From NCBI GenBank assembly GCA_945874895.1, contig CAMCIC010000001.1, positions 62,001 to 126,000 on the forward strand: 64,000 nucleotides of DNA, read 5' to 3'. Below are positions 1 through 8,565 of the stretch, in pieces (the first letter of the stretch is position 1; each line of letters begins with the position of its first letter). The notes beneath the pieces are model-generated. The model was not told the origin of the DNA. It saw only the letters and a list, made by a program, of their open reading frames with translations, and made no database searches. Both the position numbers and the translations under genes were made by a program. Source of the DNA: Akkermansia muciniphila. Its GTDB lineage: Bacteria; Verrucomicrobiota; Verrucomicrobiia; Verrucomicrobiales; Akkermansiaceae.

Positions 1-138
1 GACGGATCCCGTATACGGCCAGACCTTCGGCCACTGCGTGATCCCCAGAGCCATGATCCTGTCCGACTGCTGGAAACCGCCATCACTCGACGAACATGGG
101 AACTCTGGGCGCAAACTTTTGCATCGAAAAAATCATAA
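1..138 (+). CDS. Possible C-terminal end of an unidentified protein (partial)
   Basis: Frame 1 is open from the window edge to a TAA at 136-138 and would encode the last 45 residues of a protein ending TFASKKS. The fragment is Arg- and Leu-rich and matches no family I recognise. Other frames are also open across this short stretch, so the reading frame is a guess. It would end about 37 bp before the next gene. Confidence 0.25.
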   Translation, partial: DGSRIRPDLRPLRDPQSHDPVRLLETAITRRTWELWAQTFASKKS

Positions 139-175
139 TTTCCCCCAAGAAATTCGTTCCACCGACGTTATATTG

Positions 176-916
176 ATGACACACATGATCCGATACTCCT
201 TGCTTTTGCTGATCAGCCAATTTTGGGCCTGGGCCGATCCTGTTCAGACATCGGACAATGGCAGCGATGGCGCTCACAAAAATCCGGAAAAGCCGAAAAT
301 GATCCGACTCGATGACGGACGCATGAAGTATGGCGATATCGAGTTCGACCCGAAAACGCGCCAAGTGCGCATTCCCTGCAGTGTCAATATGAACGATGGC
401 TTGTTAGAATTCGCCATCGTGCATGAAAACGGCAAAATTCACGAGTCTTTGCTCATTACCAAATGCACACCCACCGACATCAACGTTGTCCTTAAACTGT
501 TGCGCTATGTGGCATCTGAGGAGCTCTACGCCATTGAAAAAGAACCTGGGATTTTGAGCAAAAATTTTCCCGAAGTGCCCGAAGCCACCAAGAAGGCGGC
601 TCGCGTCCATCTCAACATCGAATGGCAACAGGACGGCAAGCTGAAGAAAGTGGCACTGGCCGACTGGCTCATACAGGCTGAGACGCACAAGCCCATGAGC
701 CAAGAGCCATGGGTCTATGGCGGATCCATGATCTACGACGGCGCTTTTTTGGCGGAGCAGACCGGTGATATCGCCTCCATTTTCGTGAGCCGCGGCTCCC
801 TGATTTTGTATGCAGGCAAACACAATTTCAACGATGATGCATGGCTGGCTCATACCAAGCGCATTCCTGCTCAGGGCACCAAAGTCCACTTCATCATCCA
901 ACCTCAACAACCGTAA
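176..916 (+). CDS. Exported YdjY-domain protein
   Basis: A predicted exported protein of 246 residues. The N-terminus is a signal peptide (hydrophobic SLLLLISQFWAWA, cleavage before DP). After it comes a region resembling the YdjY domain seen in Planctomycetes and Verrucomicrobia: RLDDG, then DPKTRQVRIPC, then an EFAIVHENGKIHES stretch at roughly residues 40-100. The biochemical role of the domain is unknown. I chose ATG 176 because it puts the hydrophobic segment at the N-terminus; ATG 185 (MIRYSLLLL) is equally possible. A GTG further upstream would bury the signal peptide. No Shine-Dalgarno sequence is visible. It lies 21 bp before the next exported protein, so the two may be co-transcribed. 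Confidence 0.75.
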   Translation: MTHMIRYSLLLLISQFWAWADPVQTSDNGSDGAHKNPEKPKMIRLDDGRMKYGDIEFDPKTRQVRIPCSVNMNDGLLEFAIVHENGKIHESLLITKCTPTDINVVLKLLRYVASEELYAIEKEPGILSKNFPEVPEATKKAARVHLNIEWQQDGKLKKVALADWLIQAETHKPMSQEPWVYGGSMIYDGAFLAEQTGDIASIFVSRGSLILYAGKHNFNDDAWLAHTKRIPAQGTKVHFIIQPQQP

Positions 917-937
917 ATCTCAAAAACCACAAAAACC

Positions 938-2074
938 ATGAAATCCATCCTATGCTTCTTCGCCGCTGCCAGCGTCACATGGGCCGAAGTTTCGCCCTAC
1001 GTGTCGCTACAGGAAGAAATGAAACAATCCATCGCGCGCGGCAATGCTTGGCTCGCAAAGCAACAAAAACCGGAAGGTCACTGGGATGATCCAGAGATCC
1101 CTGCATTCACCGCACTGGCGCTGACGGCTGCCGTACGCGATCCGAACCTGAAAGCCGGTGCGCGGCCCGCTCACATCAAAACCGGTTTTGCTTGGTTGCT
1201 CAGCAACCAGAAAGAAGACGGTGGCATCTACAACCGCGGCCTCACCGTTTACAATACCGCCACCGCGGTGACCGCACTCACCTCCGCTGGCGATGAAGCT
1301 TACGAGGCTGCCATCGTTCGCGCACGCAAACATCTCATCAACAACCAGTGGGATACGGGCGAAAAAGGAAAAGTGGATGGGCCTAACGATGGAGGCGTCG
1401 GCTACGGCTCCAAGAACGATCGCTCTGACATGTCGAACACCTACCTCGCGATCGAAGCCCTAGCGTTGTCGAAAAAAGTCATTGAAGATGGAAAACATGG
1501 AGACCAACCGGATCTCGACTGGGGCGCTGCCGTTTCTTTCCTATCGCGTTGCCAGAACCTGAAGGAAACCAATTCCAGCGAGTGGGCTACCGAGGACCCG
1601 AAAGACAAGGGCGGTTTTGTGTATGGCCCGAACGAGAGCAAGGTGACAGCGGAGCCTGATGCCAATGGCAAAATACCGTTGCGTTCCTATGGCTCCATGT
1701 CCTACGCCGGACTACTGTCCATGGTCTATGCCAAAGTTTCCGCCGATGACCCACGCGTGGTCGCCGTAAAAGAATGGCTCGGAAAAAACTACACATTGGA
1801 AGAAAACCCCGGGGTCGGGGCACAAGGCTTGTATTACTATTACAACACCATGTCGAAGGCTCTGGCTGCCGCTGGCATCGATAAGCTCCCCTTAGAAAAC
1901 GGCAAGACCGTCGACTGGCGCAAAGAACTCTGCGAACGCCTTTTGAGCAAACAGCGCGAGGACGGGTCATGGGTCAACGACAATGGTCGCTGGATGGAGT
2001 CAAACGCTGTGCTCACCACCGCTTTCACTGTCATGGCCCTAGAGCAGATTTATTACTCCATTCCTCAGCGCTAA
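938..2074 (+). CDS. Exported prenyltransferase/squalene-cyclase-repeat protein
   Basis: The 378-residue product starts with a short signal peptide (MKSILCFFAAASVTWA) and consists of alpha/alpha-barrel repeats of the prenyltransferase/squalene oxidase type. The repeats are visible as recurring Q-K-x-x-G-x-W or Q-x-E-D-G motifs: KQQKPEGHWDD near residue 45, NQKEDGGIY near 90, then GGVGYG, GGFVYG and KQREDGSWV near 345. The acidic DxDD motif of true squalene-hopene cyclases is not evident, and the protein is shorter than those enzymes. It is more likely an extracytoplasmic repeat protein of unknown function, a class common in Planctomycetes and Verrucomicrobia. It follows the YdjY-domain gene by 21 bp. 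Confidence 0.8.
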   Translation: MKSILCFFAAASVTWAEVSPYVSLQEEMKQSIARGNAWLAKQQKPEGHWDDPEIPAFTALALTAAVRDPNLKAGARPAHIKTGFAWLLSNQKEDGGIYNRGLTVYNTATAVTALTSAGDEAYEAAIVRARKHLINNQWDTGEKGKVDGPNDGGVGYGSKNDRSDMSNTYLAIEALALSKKVIEDGKHGDQPDLDWGAAVSFLSRCQNLKETNSSEWATEDPKDKGGFVYGPNESKVTAEPDANGKIPLRSYGSMSYAGLLSMVYAKVSADDPRVVAVKEWLGKNYTLEENPGVGAQGLYYYYNTMSKALAAAGIDKLPLENGKTVDWRKELCERLLSKQREDGSWVNDNGRWMESNAVLTTAFTVMALEQIYYSIPQR

Positions 2075-2152
2075 CAAAACCTTGCCTCGTGCTGGTTCGC
2101 GCCACATTCGCTGGCGAATTCACGCAAACCACACCACTCTCTCGCACGAATC

Positions 2153-3409
2153 ATGAGCAGCAAACAAGATCGACACGTCGTCATCATCGGTGGGGGGATC
2201 ATCGGACTTTGTTCTGCCTACTATGCTCTGCAACGCGGGATGCGTGTAACGGTGTGGGAGCGGGGCGGGGAAAAAGGCGACAACTGCTCTCTCGGCAATG
2301 CCGGGATGGTAGTGCCCAGCCATTTCATTCCTCTGGCAGCACCAGGCATGCTAGCCAAAGGTCTTCGCTGGATGTTTCACCCGCAAAGCCCCTTTTATGT
2401 TAAGCCGCGCCTCAGCCCCGCACTGATGCGATGGGGTTGGTTGTTCTACCAGCACGCCAACTCGCGCCACGTCGATTCCTGCAAGCAGTTGCTGCTGGAC
2501 TTGAATCTACAAAGCCGCGCTCTCTTTGCCGAGCTCGCCAAGGATTCCGCTTTCGACCTCCAGCAACGCGGCCTGTTGATGCTTTGCAACACCCAACACG
2601 GATTGGATGAAGAAGCTGCCGTGGCTACCATGGCTCATGAATTAGGAGCGCGGGCTGAGGTTCTCGATGCGGCAGCAACAGCTCGCATGGATCCCTCCAT
2701 CACCATGAACGTAAAGGGCTCCGTCTGGTTTCCCGATGATTGCCACCTCAATCCACAAGCCTTCTCCACCGCCATGAAGGAGCGCATCCGCGCCGCGGGC
2801 GGTGAAATTCGCTACGACACAGAGTTGGAAACCATCGAGCAAGCACAAGGTCGTGTGGTGGCCATTCACCATCGTGGCCAGCGCCATGAAGTCGATCAAT
2901 TGCTGATCGCCGGAGGGTCCTGGTCCTCAGAAATCCTGCGACAACTCGGCATTCATCTTCCCTTGCAAGCCGGCAAGGGCTACTCGCTCACTCTCACAAA
3001 TCCGCAACAATTGCCCCAACTTTGCTCGATCTTTTGCGAGGCAAAAGTCGCCATTACTCCCATGAACGGCACACTGCGTTTTGCGGGAACGATGGAAGTG
3101 GGAGACTTATCGCTGAAGATCAATCCACAGCGCGTTAAAGGGATCATCCGCTCGATCCAGCCATATTTCCCCGCTTTTTCGGAACAAGACTTTGCCCACA
3201 TTACGCCTTGGGCTGGACTGCGGCCCGTCTCACCGGATGGCATGCCCTACATGGGGCGTGCTCCCCGACTGGAAAACGTTCTGGTCGCTACAGGTCATGC
3301 CATGATGGGCCTGAGTTTGGCTCCAATTACCGGCAAAATCATGGCGGACCTTCTCGCAGAAGCAAATCCAGGCTTTGCCATGGAACGCCTGGCTGTGGAC
3401 CGCTTCTGA
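2153..3409 (+). CDS. dadA: D-amino acid dehydrogenase-like FAD oxidoreductase
   Basis: The 418-residue protein has an N-terminal FAD-binding Rossmann motif (IIGGGIIGLCSAYYAL, residues about 11-26), followed by the glycine-rich GNAGMVVPSHFIPLAAPG segment typical of DadA-type dehydrogenases. The C-terminal FAD-contact region WAGLRPVSPDGMPYMGR ends in a GHAMMGLSLAP motif. DadA oxidatively deaminates D-amino acids to 2-oxo acids in the cytoplasm or at the inner membrane and passes electrons to the respiratory chain. No alanine racemase or transport gene is adjacent, so substrate preference cannot be inferred. Length is normal for the family. Glycine oxidase-like relatives are an alternative. Confidence 0.85.
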   Translation: MSSKQDRHVVIIGGGIIGLCSAYYALQRGMRVTVWERGGEKGDNCSLGNAGMVVPSHFIPLAAPGMLAKGLRWMFHPQSPFYVKPRLSPALMRWGWLFYQHANSRHVDSCKQLLLDLNLQSRALFAELAKDSAFDLQQRGLLMLCNTQHGLDEEAAVATMAHELGARAEVLDAAATARMDPSITMNVKGSVWFPDDCHLNPQAFSTAMKERIRAAGGEIRYDTELETIEQAQGRVVAIHHRGQRHEVDQLLIAGGSWSSEILRQLGIHLPLQAGKGYSLTLTNPQQLPQLCSIFCEAKVAITPMNGTLRFAGTMEVGDLSLKINPQRVKGIIRSIQPYFPAFSEQDFAHITPWAGLRPVSPDGMPYMGRAPRLENVLVATGHAMMGLSLAPITGKIMADLLAEANPGFAMERLAVDRF

Positions 3410-3492
3410 AAGTTGTCACAACAAAATCTCACGAATTTCGTTCTTCCCTTGCATCCCACGGGAGTAGTCACTAGCCTTTCGCCGCCACGCAC

Positions 3493-4632
3493 ATGAGAGC
3501 CATTTTAGCACTTGAAGACGGTCGCACCTTTGAGGGAATTTCCTTCGGTGCCACCGGAACCACTACCGGAGAGATTTGTTTCAATACCTCGATGACGGGC
3601 TATCAGGAAGTGATTACCGATCCCTCCTACCGCGGACAAATCGTGGCGATGACCTACCCTGAAATCGGCAACTACGGTGTGAACGAACTCGATGGCGAAT
3701 CCGCCTCTCCCCATGTTCGTGGTTTTGTCATCGGCCAACTCTGCCCCGCGCCCTCGAACTGGCGCGCTACGAAATCACTCGCGGACTACTTTTCCGAACA
3801 TGGTGTGCTCGGCATCGAAGACATCGATACCCGGGCCCTCACGAAACACCTGCGCTCACGCGGTGCCATGCGTTCGTGCCTGACCACGGAAATGACAGCG
3901 GAAGAAGCGGTCGCCCATGCCCAAAAGTCGGCACCGATGGAAGGCAGCGACTTCGTGCAAGAAGTGTCCACACCCGAGTCCTTCCTGTGGACCGCCGAGT
4001 CGCGCGAATGGACCATCCCCAACGCCTGCACTGGTCAGGAAACAAACTACCTCGAACTGCCGCCCGTGCGTCATCGCATTGTCGCTTTTGATTTTGGCAT
4101 CAAATACAACATCCTCCGCCGCTTGCGTCAGGCGGGCTTCGAGGTAGAACTCCTCAACGCCCGCACTAGCGCCGCGGACGTGCTGAAACGCAATCCCGAT
4201 GGCATTTTCCTCTCGAATGGTCCCGGCGATCCAGCAGCTCTGGGCTACATCCACGAGGAAATGCGCCAACTGATCGGCAAAAAACCCATCTTCGGCATCT
4301 GCCTCGGCAACCAAATTCTCGGCCACGCTTTCGGCGGAAAAACCTTCAAGCTGAAATTCGGCCATCGCGGTGGCAACCAGCCAGTGAAAGATTTGCGCAG
4401 TGGAAGAATTTCCATCACTTCGCAAAACCACGGCTTCGCGGTCGATGCCGATTCGCTGCCCTCAAATGTCGAGGTGACGCACATCAATCTCAACGATGAC
4501 ACCGTCGAAGGCATCCGCCACAAGGAGCATCCAGTCTTCAGTGTGCAATACCATCCTGAAGCCGCTCCGGGACCCAATGATGCCTCATATTTCTTCCAGG
4601 AGTTCGCTGCGATGATCGATTCCGTAAAGTAA
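3493..4632 (+). CDS. carA: Carbamoyl-phosphate synthase small (glutaminase) subunit
   Basis: The 379-residue protein supplies ammonia from glutamine to the CarB large subunit for carbamoyl phosphate, the precursor of arginine and pyrimidines. The N-terminal CPSase small-chain domain carries FNTSMTGYQEVITDPSY (residues about 30-46). The C-terminal class I glutamine amidotransferase domain has the nucleophile elbow FGICLGNQILGHAFGG and the His-Glu pair in SVQYHPEAAPGPND. The Asn after CLG, where many homologues have His, is a tolerated variant. carB is not in the window. The purA start follows 27 bp downstream, so co-transcription is likely. Confidence 0.96.
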   Translation: MRAILALEDGRTFEGISFGATGTTTGEICFNTSMTGYQEVITDPSYRGQIVAMTYPEIGNYGVNELDGESASPHVRGFVIGQLCPAPSNWRATKSLADYFSEHGVLGIEDIDTRALTKHLRSRGAMRSCLTTEMTAEEAVAHAQKSAPMEGSDFVQEVSTPESFLWTAESREWTIPNACTGQETNYLELPPVRHRIVAFDFGIKYNILRRLRQAGFEVELLNARTSAADVLKRNPDGIFLSNGPGDPAALGYIHEEMRQLIGKKPIFGICLGNQILGHAFGGKTFKLKFGHRGGNQPVKDLRSGRISITSQNHGFAVDADSLPSNVEVTHINLNDDTVEGIRHKEHPVFSVQYHPEAAPGPNDASYFFQEFAAMIDSVK

Positions 4633-4659
4633 CATTTTTTTGATCCATCCAATAATTTG

Positions 4660-5928
4660 ATGAATACCATTATTACCGGCCTGCAATGGGGCGATGAAGG
4701 AAAAGGAAAAATCGTCGACTATCTGACCGAAGATGCCGATGTAGTCGTTCGCTCACAAGGCGGCAACAACGCCGGTCACACAGTGATCGCCCACGGCAAA
4801 AAATACGTGCTGCACCTCCTACCCTCCGGCATTCTCTGGGATGGCAAACTCAATGTGATCGGTAACGGTGTAGTGCTCGATCCCGTAGGACTCGTTGCCG
4901 AAATCGAAAAAGTCGAGGCGCAAGGCGTGAAGGTATCGACGGATAAATTGTTCATCTCCGATCGCTGCCACATCGTACTGCCTTTCCACAAAGAGCTCGA
5001 TGTCGCCCGCGAAGCCGCCCTCGGCGACCGCAAGATCGGCACCACCAAACGTGGCATTGGTCCCGCTTATGCCGATAAAATCAACCGTTGCGGATTCAGA
5101 GCCGCCGATCTACTACGTCCATCGTATTTCCGTGAGCAGGTGAAACACCGTGTCGCCGATGCGAATCAGGTGCTCGCTCAATTCGATCTGCCACAGTTCG
5201 ATGCCGAGGCCATGGCCGAGGAGGTGCTCAGCGCCTTTGCCCGTCTCGCCCCGCACGTTACGAACGTGATTCCGCTGCTGCACAAGGCGTGGAAAGATGG
5301 TAAAACCATTTTGTTTGAAGGCGCGCAGGGCAGCTTGCTCGATGTCGATTTCGGCACATATCCCTTCGTTACTTCTTCCAACACCACCGCCGGAGGTTCG
5401 TGCACCGGCTCTGGTTTGCCACCCACATCGATCCAACGCGTGATCGGTGTGTGCAAGTCCTACACCACACGCGTCGGCTCGGGACCTTTCCCTACGGGCG
5501 ATGAAGGGCTTTCGCAATACTTGCACGACCTCGGTCGCGAGTTCGGCGCCACGACCGGACGTCCGCGCGGCTGCGGCTGGCTCGATACCGTGCTTCTGCG
5601 TTTCGCCTGCATGATCAATGGCGTCACGGGGCTTGCCATCACCAACCTCGATGGCCTCGATGAATACGCCACGCTGAAGATTTGCACCGCGTATGATGTC
5701 GATGGCCAGATCGTCGATCTCCCACCCGCGGATCGCGATGCTTGGGATAAAGCGGTGCCGATCTACGAAGAACTGCCCGGCTGGCAAGTCGATACTACCG
5801 CCTGCCGCGACTACAACGATCTACCCGCCAACGCTAAGGCCTACCTCACCCGCTTCGCTGAGCTATGCGGCGCCCCTGTCGCCTTCGTCGGCGTAGGTCC
5901 GGATCGCGCGCAGACCATTGTGGTATGA
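4660..5928 (+). CDS. purA: Adenylosuccinate synthetase
   Basis: Converts IMP, aspartate and GTP to adenylosuccinate, the first committed step to AMP. The 422-residue length is normal. The N-terminal GTP-binding loop GLQWGDEGKGK is followed by the catalytic GGNNAGHT segment; the IMP-binding TTKRGIGPAYADK and the C-terminal GPDRAQTI are all present. ATG 4660 is preferred over the TTG immediately upstream because family members start directly at this point. It follows carA by 27 bp. The stop codon sits at the edge of a palindromic repeat. Confidence 0.97.
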   Translation: MNTIITGLQWGDEGKGKIVDYLTEDADVVVRSQGGNNAGHTVIAHGKKYVLHLLPSGILWDGKLNVIGNGVVLDPVGLVAEIEKVEAQGVKVSTDKLFISDRCHIVLPFHKELDVAREAALGDRKIGTTKRGIGPAYADKINRCGFRAADLLRPSYFREQVKHRVADANQVLAQFDLPQFDAEAMAEEVLSAFARLAPHVTNVIPLLHKAWKDGKTILFEGAQGSLLDVDFGTYPFVTSSNTTAGGSCTGSGLPPTSIQRVIGVCKSYTTRVGSGPFPTGDEGLSQYLHDLGREFGATTGRPRGCGWLDTVLLRFACMINGVTGLAITNLDGLDEYATLKICTAYDVDGQIVDLPPADRDAWDKAVPIYEELPGWQVDTTACRDYNDLPANAKAYLTRFAELCGAPVAFVGVGPDRAQTIVV

Positions 5929-5953
5929 CAGGAGGGCAGGCATCCTGCCTGTC
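5927..5953. repeat. REP-like palindrome at the purA stop
   Basis: The arms GACAGG..CAGG and CCTGCCTGTC form a bulged hairpin around a CAT loop, beginning inside the purA stop codon. The form resembles short dispersed palindromes that recur in Verrucomicrobia and Planctomycetes. Only this copy was noticed in the window. A weaker GGCG-TTG-CGCC stem followed by TGTTTTT at 5964-5981 could help terminate carA-purA transcripts. Confidence 0.45.
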
Positions 5954-6025
5954 GTGGCAACTCGGCGTTGCGCCTGTTTTTGACGAACTACGGAAATCAT
6001 CACCTGTCATCAAAAACCACAATCC

Positions 6026-7402
6026 ATGAACCCATTCTCTCGCTTCCCTCGCTTTTTCTGGTTCGTCTGCGCCCAGCTGCTGCTCGTTTTTTTCACTCAC
6101 GCCGCCGAGCGCAAACCGAATTTCATTTTCGTCATCGCCGATGACCAACGTTGGGACGCGATGGGTGTGGTGCAGAAGGAACATGGCGACAAGGCGCGCT
6201 ACCCGTGGTTCGAAACACCAAACATGGATCGTCTCGCCGCCGAGGGCGTGCGTTTCCGCAATGCCTTCATCACCCACTCGATCTGCTCGCCGGGCCGTGC
6301 GGGGTTCCTGACCGGCCAATACACCCATACCAATGGAGTGATGGACAACCATACACCATTTCCGGTCAACTCCGTCACTCATGCGACGCTGCTGCGCGAC
6401 GCGGGATATCAGACCGCTTACTTCGGCAAATGGCACATGGGCCGCCAGAAAGGTCAACGCCCGGGTTTCACCCACTCCGCCAGTTTCATCGATCAAGGCG
6501 TCTATCAAAATTGCCCCTTCGAAATCAACGGCAACAAAACGCCCACCTCCGGATGGGTCGATGACGTTTCGACCGATATGGCGCTCGGTTGGATCAAACA
6601 GCAGGCCGACCGGCCGTTTTCGCTCGTTCTCGGGTTCAAAAGCCCTCACAACAAACGTGGTGGGGAAGCCCTGCCTGCCCGCCTGCGACAGCTCTATGAA
6701 GGAAAAAGCACTCGCGAAACGCCGAATTGTGACATCGCTGCCGTGTATCACAAACCATTCACCGAGGCTGACAAACAAAAAGGCAAGGGTCTTTCCGACA
6801 ACGCTGTGCATCTGGACTACCTCCGTCATATCAAAGGCATCGATGAAAATCTCGGCCGGCTGTTAGACATGCTTGACGAACTGAAACTCACTGACGATAC
6901 CATCATCGTCTATACCAGCGACAACGGCTATTTCCTGGGAGAACGGGGGCTCGGTGATAAACGAGCGCTATATGAGGAAGGCATCCGCATCCCCTTGCTC
7001 GCGCGCTATCCCAGACTCTTCCCGAAAGGCAAAGTCGTGGACCAACTCGTGATCAACCAGGACCTTGCACCGACCTGGCTCGATCTCGCCGGACTGCCTG
7101 CAGATCCACAAATGCATGGCCGCAGCTTCAAGAACCTCGCCCGTGGCGAAACCGTTGATGACTGGCGCAAGTCATTTCTGTGCTACTACCGCAAGGAACT
7201 GGGCGACACACCCACCTGCCGTGGCGTGCGCACGGAAAACGCCAAACTCATCCTCTATCCGAACCATCCCGAATGGACGGAAGCCTACGACCTCAAGGCT
7301 GATCCTTACGAACTTCAGCGCCTTACTGCCGACAGCCCGCTGGTAAAAGAGCTTTCCACCGAACTGGAAAAACAAATGAAAGCCGTGGGCTTTGCGCAGT
7401 GA
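6026..7402 (+). CDS. Exported sulfatase
   Basis: A 458-residue type I sulfatase predicted to hydrolyse sulfate esters, probably on algal or host glycans, outside the cytoplasmic membrane. The signal peptide covers residues 1-26 (hydrophobic FWFVCAQLLLVFF, then THAA). Calcium ligands lie in VIADDQRWD (about 37-44). The formylglycine motif CSPGR is at residues 87-91, with C87 the residue to be oxidised. GKWHMG and DNGYFLGERGLGDK supply the remaining active-site residues. Closest in style to choline-sulfatase and iduronate-2-sulfatase groups, but the substrate cannot be told from sequence. The dedicated formylglycine-generating enzyme is not in the window. Confidence 0.93.
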   Translation: MNPFSRFPRFFWFVCAQLLLVFFTHAAERKPNFIFVIADDQRWDAMGVVQKEHGDKARYPWFETPNMDRLAAEGVRFRNAFITHSICSPGRAGFLTGQYTHTNGVMDNHTPFPVNSVTHATLLRDAGYQTAYFGKWHMGRQKGQRPGFTHSASFIDQGVYQNCPFEINGNKTPTSGWVDDVSTDMALGWIKQQADRPFSLVLGFKSPHNKRGGEALPARLRQLYEGKSTRETPNCDIAAVYHKPFTEADKQKGKGLSDNAVHLDYLRHIKGIDENLGRLLDMLDELKLTDDTIIVYTSDNGYFLGERGLGDKRALYEEGIRIPLLARYPRLFPKGKVVDQLVINQDLAPTWLDLAGLPADPQMHGRSFKNLARGETVDDWRKSFLCYYRKELGDTPTCRGVRTENAKLILYPNHPEWTEAYDLKADPYELQRLTADSPLVKELSTELEKQMKAVGFAQ

Positions 7403-7452
7403 GATCGGTGACCGCGGTCCACTCTGCTCTTTGATCCGCGCACTGCGCTGAG

Positions 7453-7986
7453 TCAGGGATTTTCCTCATCTGGAATGAGCATGGCCTGTCGCAGATGATG
7501 CACGATGTATTCCGCCTGATCGTCATTCAATCCTCCGCGAATCAAACTCAACTCGCGATTCTCACGATTGGTGTAACGAATGCCATAGGTGATTGAGGAA
7601 TCATTGCTCTGTGCCGAGTTCTTCACACGCACCGCCACGATGTCCTCACGTTTCACCCACTTGCCAAATCCCCACGGAAGAGGATAAGTGGTAACTTTGA
7701 CCTCATACGGCGCAATCGTGATGTCCGTTTTGTTCAAAAACATGGCGAGCACATAATACGTGAGACCGATTCCCACGCTCACGTGCCCTAACGGAAAAAG
7801 GATCGCAAACAACGGTGTGTCTTTCCCTCCGAGAACCTGGCCATACCAAAAGAACAAAAAAGAATCCCAGACGATACAGAAAATCAACAATGGGATGACG
7901 GTCCAGCTCAACCACTTGCGACGAATGATCATGGTGGGTCCATCGTGAATCACGTCGATTTTTTCAGGGATCGGAAGATTTTTCAT
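7453..7986 (-). CDS. Small membrane protein, possible PH-like domain
   Basis: The 177-residue protein has two predicted membrane segments (WTVIPLLIFCIVWDSFLFFW near residues 25-44 and FAILFPLGHVSVGIGLTYYVL near 55-75) and a C-terminal cytoplasmic region with alternating beta-rich sequence (KTDITIAPYEVKVTTYPL; IVAVRV; YGIRYTNRENRELSLI), as in bacterial PH-like membrane proteins. Function is unknown. ATG at 7986 is chosen because it lies 10 bp after trpG and excludes a Ser/Pro-rich upstream reading that overlaps trpG in another frame. It is the last gene of the trpE-trpG transcript. Confidence 0.65.
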   Translation of the reverse strand: MKNLPIPEKIDVIHDGPTMIIRRKWLSWTVIPLLIFCIVWDSFLFFWYGQVLGGKDTPLFAILFPLGHVSVGIGLTYYVLAMFLNKTDITIAPYEVKVTTYPLPWGFGKWVKREDIVAVRVKNSAQSNDSSITYGIRYTNRENRELSLIRGGLNDDQAEYIVHHLRQAMLIPDEENP

Positions 7987-7996
7987 GATCGTATGG

Positions 7997-8560
7997 TCAA
8001 ATCTCCAAGAAGTTCTGCAGCAGTTGTTTGCCTTCCTGTGTGAGGATGGACTCGGGGTGGAACTGGACGCCGTGGACGGGAAATTCTTTGTGGGCGAGGC
8101 CCATGATTTCGCCTTCTTCGGTCCAAGCGGTGATGTCGAGACAATCGGGCAGAGTCTCGCGTTTGACGATGAGACTGTGGTAGCGCGTGGCTTCGAAGGG
8201 ATTCGACAAGCCACGGAACACGCTCGTGCTCTTGTGATGAATCGGTGAGGTTTTGCCGTGCATCAAACGCTCGGCGCGGACGACGTCGCCGCCATACACT
8301 TGGCCGATGCTTTGATGCCCGAGACACACACCGAGGATGGGTGTCGTAGCACCAAGTGCCTCGATCACGGCGCAGGAAACGCCCGCCTCGTTCGGCGTGC
8401 AGGGACCTGGTGACACACAAATGCGCGTGGGCTTGAGCGCTTTGATCTGAGCGAGGTCCATCGCATCGTTGCGAATGATTTTCATTTCCGCACCCAACTC
8501 GCCGAAATACTGCACGAGGTTGTAGGTAAAGGAATCGTAGTTGTCGATGATCAGCAACAT
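7997..8560 (-). CDS. trpG: Anthranilate/aminodeoxychorismate synthase glutaminase subunit
   Basis: The 187-residue protein transfers glutamine amide nitrogen to its synthase partner for tryptophan, and in many bacteria also for folate synthesis. It starts [18 protein letters not shown], the classic TrpG/PabA N-terminus. The nucleophile Cys lies in [15 protein letters not shown], and the catalytic His-Glu in GVQFHPESI near the C-terminus. It starts 5 bp after trpE ends, as one operon. Sequence alone does not separate TrpG from PabA; the neighbour trpE favours TrpG, possibly serving both pathways. Confidence 0.93.
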   Translation of the reverse strand: MLLIIDNYDSFTYNLVQYFGELGAEMKIIRNDAMDLAQIKALKPTRICVSPGPCTPNEAGVSCAVIEALGATTPILGVCLGHQSIGQVYGGDVVRAERLMHGKTSPIHHKSTSVFRGLSNPFEATRYHSLIVKRETLPDCLDITAWTEEGEIMGLAHKEFPVHGVQFHPESILTQEGKQLLQNFLEI

Positions 8561-8565
8561 GGCCG

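Noticed and set aside
5846-6829. 327-residue minus-strand frame across purA end and the sulfatase
   Set aside because: It runs antisense to two certain genes and through the REP-like palindrome; it has no domain features.
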